NCBI GenBank assembly: GCA_029237695.1
Contig: CM055272.1
Coordinates: forward strand, 16,852,042-16,916,041
Direction: 5' to 3'
Source: Conchocele bisecta
Taxonomy: Eukaryota > Mollusca > Bivalvia > Lucinida > Thyasiridae
DNA: 64,000 nt
Below are positions 8,320 through 20,439 of the stretch, one piece after another (position 1 is the stretch's first letter; each line of letters starts with the position of its first letter). Made by a program: the position numbers and the translations under genes. The notes under the pieces were generated by a model. That model did not search any database. It was not told where the DNA came from and worked only from the letters and a program-made list of their open reading frames with translations.

Positions 8320-9680
8320 GTGAGTGTAATACAGAGGCCGCGATATCGATTATCGGCGTATCGATACTAGTTAAGGTGAGTATAATACAGAAGCCATGAT
8401 ATCGATTATCGGCGTATTGATAATAGTTGAGGTGGGTATAATACAGAAGCCATGCTACCGATTATTGGCGTATCGATACTGCTTGAAGTGAGTATAATAC
8501 AGAAGCCATGATACCGATTATCGGCGTATCGATACTGGTTGAAGTGAATGTTAATACAGAAGCCATGATACCGATTATTGGCGTATCGATACTGCTTGAA
8601 GTGAGTATAATACAGAAGCCATGATACTGATTATCGGCGTAACGATACTGGTTGAAGTGAGTATAATACAAAAGCCGTGATACCGATTATTGGAGTTTCG
8701 ATACTACTTGAAGTGAGTACAATACAGAAGCCATGATACTGATGATCGGCGTATCGATACTGGATGAGGTGAGTATAAAACAGAGGCCATGATATCGATT
8801 ATCGGTGTATCGATACTGGTTGAAGTGAGTATAATACAGAAGCGATGATACTGATTTATCGGCGTATCGATACTGCTTGAAGTGAGTATAATACAGAAGC
8901 CATGATACTGATTATCGGCGTATCGATACTAGTTGAAGTGGGTATAATACAGAGGCTATGATACAGATTATCGGCGTATCGATACTAGTTGAGGTGAGTA
9001 TAATACAGACGCAATGAAACTGATTATCGGTGTATCGATACTAGTTGAGTCGTGTATAATACAGACGCAATGCAACTGATTATCGGTGTATCGATACTAG
9101 TTGAGGCGAGTATAATACAGAGTGTCGATACAGATTATCGGCGTATCGATACTAGTTGAGGCGAGTATAATACAGAGTGTCGATATACATTATCGGCGTA
9201 TCGATATTAGCTGATGTCAGTATAATACAGAGTGTCGATATTGATTATCGGCCGTATCGATAATAGTTGAGGCGAGTATAATATATTTGTAATGAAACTG
9301 ATTATCGATTTATCAATACTAGTTGAGGCGAACATAATACAGACGCAATTAAACTGATTATCGGTGTATCAATACTAGTTGAGGCGAGCATAATACAGAC
9401 GCAATGAAACTGATTATCGGTGTATCAATACTAGTTGAGGCGAGCATAATACAGACGCAATGAAACTGAGTATCGGTGTATCAATACTAGTTGAGGCGAG
9501 CATAATACAGAGCAATGAAACTGATTATCGGTGTATCAATACTAGTTGAGGCGAGCATAATACAGACGCAATAAAACTGATTATCGGTGTATCAATACTA
9601 GTTGAGGCGAGTATAATACAGACGTAATGAAACTGATTATCGGTGTATCAATACTAGTCGATGCGAGTATAATACAGATT
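8279..9680 (+). repeat. Minisatellite of about 25 x 56 bp made of TM4 exon end plus splice donor
   Basis: The first unit is the end of the TM4 exon itself. A typical unit is 41 bases ending ATCGATACTGGTTGAA (coding-like IPIIGVSILVE), then GTGAGTATAATACAG. The first 13 or so units keep GTGAGT or GTGGGT at the donor place; later ones mostly carry GCGAGT or GCGAGC. The unit is not a multiple of three, so units cannot be read through in frame, and spacers of 15 bases are too short to be introns. Confidence 0.92.
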
Positions 9681-9733
9681 GATATGCTGACATCCAAATA
9701 ATTGAGACACGCCATGGAGTGTCGTATGTGGCT

Positions 9734-10248
9734 GTAAAGGTGCATGTCCACTCAGTAAGGCACAACATGTTCTTAATATCAGAGACATCATCTGGGACAC
9801 TTTCTGGCAAAATAGACATTCATTTACCATTACCCCACGTATTGATTGACATTATTAAACATTTTATATCAGACGTAAATTTCCACACTGCTATCCGGGG
9901 CTAAAACCGTGTTTCCTTAAAATGTTAACTGAAATTACTATTTATTCTCTGTATTTATTTTTTGATGTGCTATGATCATACTTTATAATCTGTCTAAAAT
10001 ATATGTATTTTTTCAGATGACACATTTAATTAGTATAAATAATTAAAAAATATCAAGCCACATGTGCATCTGAACATAGCCTGATACCACCGCGAGTATG
10101 TATAAGTAAAATAAATAGTATTAAAAGATTATACCTGTATAGCGGGCACTCGTAATTTTTAGAACTTGTGGAATAGTGACACGATTATACACTTATTTAA
10201 TTCCTATAAAGAACAGTTTGTGCCTACTGAGAAGGCATGTACCTTTAA
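9734..10248. mobile_element. TTAA MITE family 7 (AGGTACATGCCCACTCAG ends), about 510 bp
   Basis: Ends AGGTGCATGTCCACTCAGTA and TACTGAGAAGGCATGTACCT sit between GTAA and TTAA. It is non-coding and shared with 38027-38508. Confidence 0.8.
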
Positions 10249-10523
10249 CATCAGGTCAGTCGTTGTGAGCGAATAACGTCACTGACGTCGTTAACGTCGT
10301 CGCGTAGTACGCCAGTGGTATGGTATGACGTAGTGACAGTTTTTAAATCGCTATAACATTTTATATGACTACCAGAACATAGCAATTTCTTTACTTATAC
10401 AGCGTAATTATAGCGGATTAATACAATGTAACATTTACGATAGTATGTCTAATAACAAACCTCTTGGAGAGAGAAAGTCTACGTTACTTTTGAACAACCC
10501 TCGTATATTTGAGCTAATGGTCT

Positions 10524-10736
10524 TTAACCCTTACTACGCTGAATTAAATTTTGTCGTCTGCCGGAAATGTTTTATTTTCAATATTTCTCGACAAAAACCT
10601 GTTTTGACAGCGCATGAGAATCGTCTCCAGTGGAGACGATTCGCATGTGCTGTCAAAACTGTGTTTTTTTAAGAATTAAGGCAAAAATAAAAAAACAGCA
10701 GACGACAATTTCCGTCTCCAGCGTAGTGAGTGTTAA
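10524..10736. mobile_element. Palindromic MITE family 5, TTAA-flanked
   Basis: TTAA lies at both ends; the centre is CGTCTCCAGTGGAGACG. Its inner TTAA (GAATTAAGGC near 10675) is the empty form of the site filled by a family 7 element at 38912-39402. Confidence 0.87.
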
Positions 10737-10846
10737 TTACAAGGTACAGACAGCACGTACTCAGATACGCTGATCTGCCTGTCACATACATATTTATATT
10801 GTTATATTTGTGATATGTTTACACGTAGTAAGTACATTATATACGG

Positions 10847-11040
10847 ACTCCCGCAGGGGACATGGATTATTTTTTTTATTAATTCGTTCCCACGAAATAA
10901 CAATTCGCTCCCTCGAGTTAACAATTCGTTCTCACGAAATGATAATTCGTTCCCTCAATTTAATTTTTCGTTCCCTGGAATTAACAATTCGTTCCCGTGA
11001 TATAACAATTCGCTCCCTCGAATTAACAATTCGTTCCTGT
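10847..11040. repeat. Array of about 22-bp units with CGTTCCC core
   Basis: After CCCGCAGGGGACATGG the sequence runs about seven units of ACAATTCGTTCCCACGAAAT type, alternating CCTCGAATT and CCACGAAAT. Related arrays are at 39895-40165 and 60145-60575. Confidence 0.75.
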
Positions 11041-11071
11041 CGCATAAGCATGTCGCATACCATTATACAAA

Positions 11072-11277
11072 ACCGCCTGCGCTAAGCTTGTGAAGATGAC
11101 AATGTGTCTGAAAATATATTCGCAAACCCAACCCGCAATAACGCAGTTTGATTGATTGAGCCTGAGCTGTTGCACAGCTCAGGCTCAGTCAATCAAGCAG
11201 CTTGATTTCAAGCTATCCAAGCGTTTTGAAAGAAGATAATTGACAATTATTGACAAGATTAGCGCAGGCGGTGGTGT
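11072..11277. mobile_element. Fold-back element family 8 (ACCGCCTGCG ends)
   Basis: Ends ACCGCCTGCGCTAAGCTTG and AAGATTAGCGCAGGCGGT flank a palindrome GAGCCTGAGCTGTTGCAC... The site CCGCCTGCGCTAAGC is the empty form of the TTAA filled in copy B (42509-42722). Confidence 0.78.
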
Positions 11278-11288
11278 TGTGTACTCGT

Positions 11289-12600
11289 ATGCATGTACAT
11301 TTGTACTTGCCATGTCTAAATCGGTTATCCGGCGTGATGTTGGCGATATAAAACTGTCAACGTTGTATCAATACATTATTAATAAAGAACACACACATGC
11401 AGAAGTTGGTTATTTCACCGTGTCGAGGTGTTTATCTGACATTTACATGTATATCTTGTAAATGTGTAAGCTTCATTTCGTTATGTTGAATGTTGAACAA
11501 CACCGAGAGAAAAGATGGCTTCACTGGGAAATTTATTTCCGTTCTATTATTTTTGGCAATTTACTAGTTCTACATCAAACAATTAGTTGTTTAAAGGTAT
11601 AAACTATACAGTTTACTAACTTTTGAACTACATGCAACAGGTTTGGGTATGCATTTCGGCTTCTCACGTATTTTGAATGGGTCAAATTGTAGCCGTAGAT
11701 AACATATCTGAGGCGAATTATTGTACCCGGCCATGTCCTGTCACGTCACGACAAGCCGCGTGCCGTAATCAATTACAACCATCATGAAGACGTCAGTATA
11801 CGGAGTTCGTTTGGTTCGAAAAGCATTGAAATTATGTCAACGTGTCACAAACATGCAAGTACATATCGCATTTGTATGTCACGTGTTCAACCTGTGTTTT
11901 GAGAAGACAAACGTGTAATCGTGTATTGGGCCATACAACAGTACATGTACTTTGGTTCTCAGATATCGCCGCGTTAGAAAAATCCATGCGCGTCGAGCAT
12001 TGTATCGTCATGAAGAAATAAATCGTACTGTACTGTACATTCTCTACATGTTCAATTAAAAACACTACATAGAAACAAAATTGCTACCCCGCTCCATACC
12101 TCTCGCGAGGGTAGCAATTTAACCCCATCTCTTTAATGTAACACATGGAAGAGTGATTATTGCAATCGGTTATCCGGCGTGTTTGATACATTGTATGTTA
12201 GCGATATTAAACTGTCAAAGCTGAATCAATAAATTATTAATAAAGAACATACACATGCAGAAATTGGTTATTTTACCATGTTAATGTGCTTATCAGACAT
12301 TTACATGTATATTTTGTAAATTGAAAGCTTCATTTCGTTATGTTGAATGTTGAAAAACAACAAGAGAAAAAGATGGCGTCCATGGGGAAATAATTTCCCT
12401 CTTATATTAATTTTTGGCAATTTACAAGTACTACATCAAATATTATTTGTATAAAGGTATAAAATACACAGTCTACTAAATTGTGGCCTACATGCAACAG
12501 GTTTGTGTATGCACTTCGGTTGCTCACATTCTTTGAATGGGGCAAATTGTAGCCGTAGATAACATATCGGAGGCGAATGATTGTAGCTAAACACTACCAT
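11289..12600. repeat. Direct repeat pair of about 430 bp with a small hairpin between
   Basis: The block with GGTTATCCGGCGTG, AATAAAGAACA.ACACATGCAG and AAGCTTCATTTCGTTATGTT occurs at about 11325-11725 and 12165-12585, and again at 42970-43390. Between them 11815-12065 matches 45248-45490, and 12080-12120 is a hairpin ATTGCTACC..GGTAGCAAT. The frames there are short with no recognised domain. Confidence 0.6.
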
Positions 12601-12682
12601 GCAAATATATGTCAATTCCAATCATGTCTGACGCAAATCTTGCGATTTTTCACGTCTAAAGAGGTTATAGAATCTTCAAATA

Positions 12683-12768
12683 ACACATTGTTAATGTGAA
12701 ATTTACAGACTATCATAATTTTGCACTTACGAACATTTTAGTCGTACACAATTTAGTCAAACGGGCCC
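12683..12768. mobile_element. Family 1 MITE, right half only
   Basis: It runs from TTGTTAATGTGAAATTTACA to the tip AACGGGCCC. The left arm and the palindrome centre are missing. Confidence 0.65.
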
Positions 12769-13192
12769 TTGGACTCTTTGATCAAGCCGATCTGCCCAAC
12801 ACTAACCCGGGCGCTCCTGCCTATAGCCCGAATGTTCTGACTGTCACGCCCTCAGTGACATCCAGAAAATTCGGGCTATCTTTTTTATGATTAAATTTTT
12901 TATTTCACTTTTCAATACATCATGTACATTGTTTAGCAATTGAACATACTCATGATAATAGTATTTATTATATACCTACCCATGAAATACATAGTTATAC
13001 GATGTAAATAAAAGTCATATGTTCTCATCAATGAAATAAACCGCATCTTCCGGTGAAAATACGACTACTTCCGCTATCTATATTCATAACGCGCACCTGC
13101 AGTGTCGGACTGCAAATAGGCTGCAAATACACATTCATTACCGTATACAGTCTAAAAAACGGCTAATGTCCATGGAGCGGTATATAATAAAT

Positions 13193-13302
13193 AGAATATT
13201 CATATTTTTGAAACGAATATGACATATATGTTCATCTCGTGGTGTGAAATTTCACACCACTCGATGAACATATATGTCATATTCGTTGCAAAAATATGAA
13301 TA
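13193..13302. mobile_element. Long palindrome (GACATATATGTTCATC arms)
   Basis: Arms GAATATTCATATTTTTG.. and complement meet at GTGTGAAATTTCACAC. Together with flanks (about 12950-13330) it recurs at about 62233-62620, where the loop is longer. Confidence 0.7.
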
Positions 13303-13482
13303 TCCTCTATGTAATTATACTAGACTATTTACATACAAAATGTACTAGAAAGTAGTGTTTAGAAGAGCGTAAAGTTAGGGGAGATAATGCAGAGAAAAAA
13401 AGAAGGAAAGAAGGATTTCCATTTGTGTTCATGTCAACTAGACCGGGTGATCCTGCCCCCAGGTATCGAGTTACAGTATTAG

Positions 13483-14020
13483 TACACAACGGCCTGTGTT
13501 AATCTTGCACAGATTATCAACTTTTCTGAACATATTCTGGCAATCTCAACTCGCAATCAAGCAGTTTGATTGACTGAGCCTGAGCTGTACATACCATTTG
13601 AACTGTGATGCACAACCGCCTTACCAATATGCCAACGTTTCTCAACACAGCTCAGGCTCGGCCAATCAAGTTGCTTAATTTCAAGCACAGTATTCAGGTA
13701 TTTTTTTAAAATAAAACACATTCACAATACAGGGGCGTCTGAACAGGTCCGGACCTGCCGGATCAATAATTTTAACTTATTTGTAATTCATGTATAAAAA
13801 AAACTGACTGTAAATATGTTTCTGCAATTTTCTCATTTCTTATCAAAAGTGTATGTTGTTACCACTCAGTTGAACCGTCTCGGTGAGACGGTTCAACTGA
13901 GTGGTAACAACATACACTTTGCGTGGGTAGGGGGGCCGGGTGCCCAGTAGATTCGCCGGACCAATCTTATGATGCTTCCGCGCCCTTGCAATATTGTTAA
14001 AATTAGCACAGGCGGTACTG
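13483..14020. mobile_element. Fold-back element family 8, with nested palindrome
   Basis: It runs from GGCCTGTGTTAATCTTGC to AAAATTAGCACAGGC. A nested perfect palindrome (13849-13918, centre CCGTCTCGGTGAGACGG) lies inside. It ends 33 bp before the last tetraspanin exon. Confidence 0.65.
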
Positions 14021-14053
14021 TATGTATTTGTATATTCCCTTTATATATCGCAG

Positions 14054-14125
14054 GTGATTGCCATCGTCTTCAGTTGTCTGTTGTGTTGCGCCGAAAATAG
14101 AAAGAAGAAAGTATTTGCGATATAG
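14054..14125 (+). CDS. Tetraspanin copy A, last exon (end of TM4, cytoplasmic tail)
   Basis: After a pyrimidine-rich acceptor (TATATATCGCAG) the frame reads VIAIVFSCLLCCAENRKKKV then FAI and TAG. The hydrophobic VIAIVFSCLL finishes TM4, CC is the usual membrane-side palmitoylation site, and the short basic tail is typical. Intron position and phase match vertebrate tetraspanins such as CD9, where the last exon also holds the end of TM4 and the tail. It differs from the exon at 47724 by six bases, all amino-acid changing and all in the tail. A fold-back element ends about 33 bp upstream, just short of the acceptor. No clear AATAAA signal was seen in the next few hundred bases. Confidence 0.92.
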   Translation: MIAIVFSCLLCCAENRKKKVFAI

Positions 14126-15021
14126 GGGTAACGGTGATGCATATTTCTTACTGCTATAGTGTGGACGAACATCGAACAAGCAGGGACAATTGATGTACTA
14201 GGCTTTCATATAGTTATTGTGCTACACGTTAAATATATCCACTTTTTGAAAAAGAAATGGGTGTATTGTTTAGGGTGTCCGTCTGTCCGCCCGTCTCTTG
14301 TAAGAAGTAAAACATTTAACCATACTAGTTAGGGACGTGGAACTTTGTGTGTGGCTTCTTCATGGTGTGTAGATGCGCTAACATGGATTATCTCCCCCTT
14401 TTCGACTTAGGCATCACGGGACGGTTGAAAATAGCCAAAATTGACTGATTTTTATTCATAAACCTATTTTTCTGGACACACTCGTGTAACTTGCAGGGTC
14501 GGTAGTGAAGTATATAGAAAATCCTCCACCCCGTTTTAGAGCTAGCCGCGCAATGTTCCGTGAGACCTTGGACTTTCCCAATTGTGTCTTGTAAGAAGTA
14601 TAACTGTTTAACTGTAATAGCTAGTGACTTGATACTTGGTGTGTGCCTTCCTTACGTGTGTAGTGAATTTCGATTTTTAATTCTAACCACGGTCATGGAT
14701 TATATCCCCCTTTTTGTATATAAAATGCATTTAAATGTAGGAGCTTCTTATTAATAATAAAAGGTCACCCTTCCAAAATCGTTTATTTGTTGCATTTCCG
14801 TTACATATTGATTTTATTGCTGAAAAATATTTCCATATATGGGAAATCGGGCCAATTGAAATTATTTTTGAAATAGTTTGTTACATATGCTTTTTGGGAG
14901 GTGACTTTTTAACATTCACAAACAAATCTATTTAATAGGTTTTAATATGCATGCATTTTGTGATTTATTGAGAACCAAAAATTGCATGTCCATACGCAAT
15001 GAATGTATATAGAAGCGTCCA
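14126..15021 (+). other. 3' flank of tetraspanin A, no gene seen
   Basis: AT-rich sequence, probably partly 3' UTR, is shared with 47796-49530 (which holds an extra 0.5 kb near 48130-48600 and extra palindromic sequence near 48990-49330). The short repeats TGTCCGTCTGTCCG near 14276 and GTGTGGCTTCTT recur in both copies. No frame with a known domain. Confidence 0.5.
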
Positions 15022-15262
15022 GAGGCCATTTCACTAAACTTCTTACGACTAAAATGTTCGTAAGTGCAAACTTACGATAGTCTGTCAATTTCACATTCAT
15101 AATGTTTTCTTGTGAACAATTATTGGATTTACATTTATTGAGCATCGGCTGCATATGCAGCCTATGCTCAATAAATGTAAATCCGTCAAATGAAATTTTC
15201 AGACGATTTCAAATTTGCACTTACCAACATTTTAGTCATACGAAGTTTTGTGAAACACGTCC
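15022..15262. mobile_element. Palindromic MITE, family 1
   Basis: Ends GAGGCCATTTCACTAAACTT and AAGTTTTGTGAAACACG; the palindrome centre is GGCTGCATATGCAGCC. The same insertion is at 49539-49771. Confidence 0.82.
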
Positions 15263-15300
15263 TGGTGCTAATGCTAAACTATTTTTTATCTCATAATTAG

Positions 15301-15800
15301 CAGATACGAAGTCCTAGTTTGGATATACTAAGTCCTAATTTGGAGATAGTAACTCCTAATTAGGACTTACGAACTCCTAATTAGGACTTAATAACTCCTA
15401 ATTATTACTTATTATCTCATAATTAGGACGTACTATCTCCTAATTAGGACTTAATATTTCCTAATTAGGACGTACTATCTCCTCATGAGGACTTAATATC
15501 TCCTAATTAGGACTAACTATCTGTGTCATTGCTAAAACATGTTTTATCTCCTACTTAGGAGATACTAAGTCCTAATTATGAGATACTAAGTCCGTATTAG
15601 GATGTGTTCCTTAGCCATATTGTAAAACCGATATTCTCCAGGAGAAGAATTCACATAAGTGTAAAAGCTTGTTTTCTAATCCTGTTCTCAATTGTATGTA
15701 TATATATCTAACTTGCCATAACTTGAAATAAATATTGCTTAACATAAGTCCTAATTAGGAAATAGTTAGTCCTAATTAGGAGATACTAACTACTCATTAG
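15301..15800. repeat. Array of short palindromic TCCTAATTAGGA units
   Basis: Some 20 units of CCTAATTAGGA joined by CTTACTATCT-like or GATACTAAGT linkers are split by a 160-bp unrelated stretch (15600-15750). The linker orientation flips between the two flanks, so the array ends are inverted to each other. Counterpart at 49806-50372. Confidence 0.82.
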
Positions 15801-15810
15801 GAAGAAGAAG

Positions 15811-16660
15811 AATAATAGTTTATTGCATCGAGGCAACTGCCTCATGAGCATACATACATGACTATGGTATAATATACGTACAATGCAAGATGGCGTACAT
15901 GGGTAAACTACTAATTATAATAAATGTAGAAACACCACAATCGTGGCAAATAGGCAAATAAATTTCAGACGATGCCGCGACCACTAATACATATATATGT
16001 ACTTGTATCATACACTCATTTACATCGCACAGTCTCCGATTACTGATCATAGTGTGTGCTAAGTGTTATATAGCTCGTATTAATTTTAACAATAAATGAG
16101 AAATAGACATACATATACATAGAAATAAACATGTACACACACATGCATACATGCACATACATGTACACACATATACGCACATATACACACTCATATACAT
16201 GTATATCTTCTTTCTAAACGTGGTATAGTATTACATGTCTATATACGTACATATAGACACATATACATATGTGTACATACACATACATACAACAATGCAA
16301 CAGTGGTAGCGTCATGGCTTGTACGTTCTTTCCCTCAGACAGGAATAATTTGATCATACATTGTATTCCAATTGTCGTTTAAAGTAATAGTGCACATGCT
16401 ATGAAATAGGCACTACCTATGACGGGCGACGTTAGTATATGAACCTAATTGTATCAATTGATAGCTTTACCATGATGTTAGTATGGTATAAACGGTACCG
16501 TAGTATATTATAGTATTGCAGAACCACTTCCCGAAACTACCACGGTGTTACAACTTCTCTATTATAATTAAATGGTGTCATTGTCGCACTTCTCTTATTT
16601 GAACCAGTGATACAATTTAGATATTTCCGTTTCATATATAGTACATTAATAGCCTAGGCA
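15811..16660. other. Gene-free stretch with TACA-rich microsatellite
   Basis: It has no supported gene. 16110-16290 is a purine-pyrimidine alternating tract of ACATACATATACA type. This stretch and the following 4 kb have no counterpart in copy B. Confidence 0.5.
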
Positions 16661-16664
16661 TAGT

Positions 16665-16850
16665 GGAGCGCGTGGTCGAGCGGTCGATCGTGGGTTCGAG
16701 CCTCGCGTGAGTTGTGTCCTTGAGCAAGACACTTTATCCACACTGCTTCAGCCCACCCAGATGTAAATGGGTACCGGCTAAATAGCGGGAACATCGATTG
16801 TATTTGATTGTATGTACATGTACTTATGAATAAAAATATTATCCACTAGT
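16665..16850 (+). mobile_element. tRNA-derived SINE-like fragment
   Basis: GTGGTCGAGCGG is followed by GGGTTCGAGCC, resembling a pol III B box, then GTCCTTGAGCAAGACACTTT, a stretch common in animal retroposons, and an A/T-rich tail. No complete tRNA fold or clear target duplication was seen. Confidence 0.5.
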
Positions 16851-17610
16851 GATAAGCCTCAGTATTGAGGGTATACCAGTATACTCGCAAAAGCAAAGCA
16901 TTATAGAAACTGTATTAGTACATTTACGATCATTTTAAGAACAAATAACAAGGCTAAGAATCTTCAGTGATATTATTCCCAATTTTCGCAATCTCAGTCG
17001 TCATTGAGCACGACTGTCACTTCGAGAGTTATACACATTTTGCCCATTTTTGGTATGAATTGTGTTAAGTTTTACATTTACTTTTTTTGATTAACCCAGT
17101 GCTGTGTCAGATGTGTTTGTATCCTGGACTACAGCAACAGGTGCACTAGACGCACACTTGCAATGCATACTTTGTTCTGGTAGTCGTGTTCCCCAATTAT
17201 CCCGGATCGCTTGACTATGTCTTGTATTTTTAAACTCACATCAGCGAAGTTAAGTGCAGCGTGGCGGCTATAGAAATTCTCCAGGTGTGTCCTTCCAGTG
17301 ATGCTATTATTTTCTCGATCCCTGGTGGTCTTTGAGCACATTTTGACTAGTTTTCGTATTAGTTTTGTCATTTTTACATACAGCTTCACTTCAGCTGTTG
17401 GTAAGAGGTACTTGTGTCATGAACTGTGAATACAGCACAGGCCGTGACACAACCGAACAGGCGCGATAAAACAGCAGTTACAATGTATACTTGTTTCTGT
17501 TAGGCATGTACACAGAGTATCATGGATCGCTTGACTTTGTCTTGTAAACAAAATCACAACATGTGCGCTTTCTATCCAATAATATTGAGAGAGATATAGT
17601 GTGCTTCTAT

Positions 17611-18040
<430 letters not shown>

Positions 18041-18579
18041 AGAAAGGTGTTAAAATAAATACGGAATAATGAAACTCCATTTCGTTGCAAATTGTTTTTC
18101 TTTTTTTCCCCATAAAATATTCTTCCAATGCGCATTTAAGGCATTTCTACTCCGATCATTTAAAACGCATATTTTCAAGCGTCTCTCGGGGGACTCTTCA
18201 GCGATAAAAGCAACTTTAGTCTTCCTAACGACAACACAATTTTGAAATGCAGTAACTTCGTAAGCTATATTATGTATACTTTCCGATGTTATCTACATTT
18301 TGTTTTAGAAGCAGTTGGCCCTTCGGGCCAAATTATTCGTCGCCCGTATTAGTAATACCACGTGTCGTAAAAACACCTCCTGCTTGGTTTATCGGTTTAC
18401 GGTAAAATAAATTTTACACTTTCAATCATATGTTCAACCTAGTTTCACTGGATGGTAAGTTTTCATATACGCGTAACATAAAGCGGGCGACAAAGAGTCG
18501 CCCGTATAATACATTTATCTACTTTCCACACAAGTATAGGATAATTTAACGAAACAAAGCATACAAAGCTTACTATTGT

Positions 18580-19732
18580 CTGTTCCACGAAAGGCTACCC
18601 AATATTTATTGCTATAAAAACACTCCAAACTGCTTATTTTTTTTATATAAAACAATGTAAAACTATTTTTTTAGAAATGAGCCTACTTTTATTTCAAGAA
18701 AATCCGTCTAATAACAAAGTTATTTCGAATAAACAGTCATGGATGGGCTTTTGCCTTATAAATTCATTTCACCGAATTTTAGTTGTTGACAATAATAAAG
18801 AAACTGCTATTGCAATAATCACTTCCGGTAAACAACAACAACAACAACTATTATTGCTAACTGAACACAAATTCTTAATATATTTGTTTATTAACATCAT
18901 TTTCTGGCATATAATTTAAACAATTTGCATTAAAATATATCAATTGATCATTTAATCTTCATATATTTAGCGAATATCATTCATCCATAAGGTTCCAAGT
19001 CGATCTGATAGTATTGCTAATACGTCCTAATGTATTGTAAATTGTGAATGCTAACGAACTTGATTCGATTAAACTCGTGACCTTCACCAACCAATCAGCA
19101 TTTAGTAAACCAAGTTGTCCACCGGAAATTCGTCCGGCAAAGAAACTGGCTCACAGGAAGTGACTGTATACTTCCGCCGGAAATGACGTATTTATGGTGT
19201 TCGCAAGTCATACCATTAGAAAATGTAGATTTACACCGGTGTCGATGTGCGAGGATATGTGCAATTAATTTTGCGTAGTATGAACAGCGTGCCAACCTCA
19301 GCTTGGCGTTGTCAATAGATACGAAAGCTGTAGCAGATGATGATGACATCATGTTGTATTTTGACCAAATTCTCGGCATTTTCTTCTGTAATTCTTGTAC
19401 GAACACCGAGAAATGGAGGCTCGATTCCTTTATTTTTCAACCTGGCAAGATTTGCTCTCATAAATACAAGGTTAGTGTCTTGTTTTTAATGATGAAATCC
19501 AGCAAGCAGTTCGATGGAAGAAAAATGTTGAAAATCTGATCACACGTGACATTTTAACATTGCAACCCTGCATTCAATTCTTAATTTATGGCTATTACTT
19601 CATTATAGGACAGAATTAAAAAAAATAAAAAGATGGCTCATTGCTAAATTTTGCTGAAAAATGATTTCATACAAGAGTGTTTAAATAGGTGTAAAAGTTG
19701 GGCAGGTTAACGTGAAACAGACACAAGTAGTT
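18580..19732 (-). mobile_element. TIR element family 3, inverted copy of 1797-2876
   Basis: It starts TGTCTGTTCCACGAAAGG and ends GGCAGGTTAACGTGAAACAG. It aligns end to end with the reverse complement of 1797-2876 with small indels. No transposase frame. Confidence 0.78.
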
Positions 19733-19847
19733 AAATATTTTTTTTTAATTTCGGGAGAGTTTTTGGCAAATGCACTTTAAATCAGCATCACAATAGCGTA
19801 AAACAAATTGCTGCAAAATGCACAAATAGTATGTGTGTCTCTCATTA

Positions 19848-20049
19848 TGTGGTTATGACGAGAAGAATTGGGCTTATGGGATTTGCGACTAGTCAAATAT
19901 CACACCCATGTAGCTTAATAACGATCTATGTCCACTGTTAGAAGCACACTGGGTGTTTCAATGATGGAATGCCGACCAGTGCAGATCCTGATCAGACTAC
20001 GCTGGTTGCAAAACCAATAAACCCCATTTCTCCAGCCAGGACCACATAT
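19848..20049. mobile_element. Short TIR element family 9 (TGTGGCTGTGACTGGAGAAA)
   Basis: Left end ATGTGGTTATGACGAGAAG, right end CTCCAGCCAGGACCACATA, with GTGCAGATCCTGATCAGAC inside. Related copies are at 28981-29209, 50432-50672, 55692-55909 and 61038-61252. Confidence 0.65.
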
Positions 20050-20439
20050 ACATGTAAGTGTATTGTGAAACTGATGTATACGTGGTTATTAAACTTGCTG
20101 AATAAAACTTGCATAAACTACCAATTGTCGAGTAGTTACGTACGGACGAGGACATGTGATTTTTTAAATTTATAAATAAAAAGCGACGAGATACGTTGGG
20201 TGTGTTTTTTTTTCTTTTTTATTGACTCTTTTCATAAACAAAGAAGCACCTAAGATATGCGTGACTACGAGATACATGTACATGTAATTGTTTCCATTTG
20301 ATATGAGGTTTATGAAACTCGTCAGGATGTGTATGCATAAATTGTACGTGACACGTTTCATAAATATCATATGAAATATAAACGAGTTTGAGATTCTCTA
20401 TACATTGGATTCGATTGATGGTATTTATGTTATCAAAAT

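Noticed and set aside
8279..9680. CRISPR-like regular array
   Set aside because: Units are contiguous 56-mers with no unique spacers, and the host is an animal; it is a minisatellite.
10810..11085. 91-codon RSLELTIRS repeat protein
   Set aside because: It is a translation of the 22-bp CGTTCCC array; equal-quality frames exist in other phases.
11832..12065. 77-codon minus frame shared with 45230-45481
   Set aside because: It is part of a dispersed repeat block, with indels between copies that do not respect codons.
15301..15800. CRISPR-like array of short palindromes
   Set aside because: No unique spacers of constant length; the linkers are themselves repeats.
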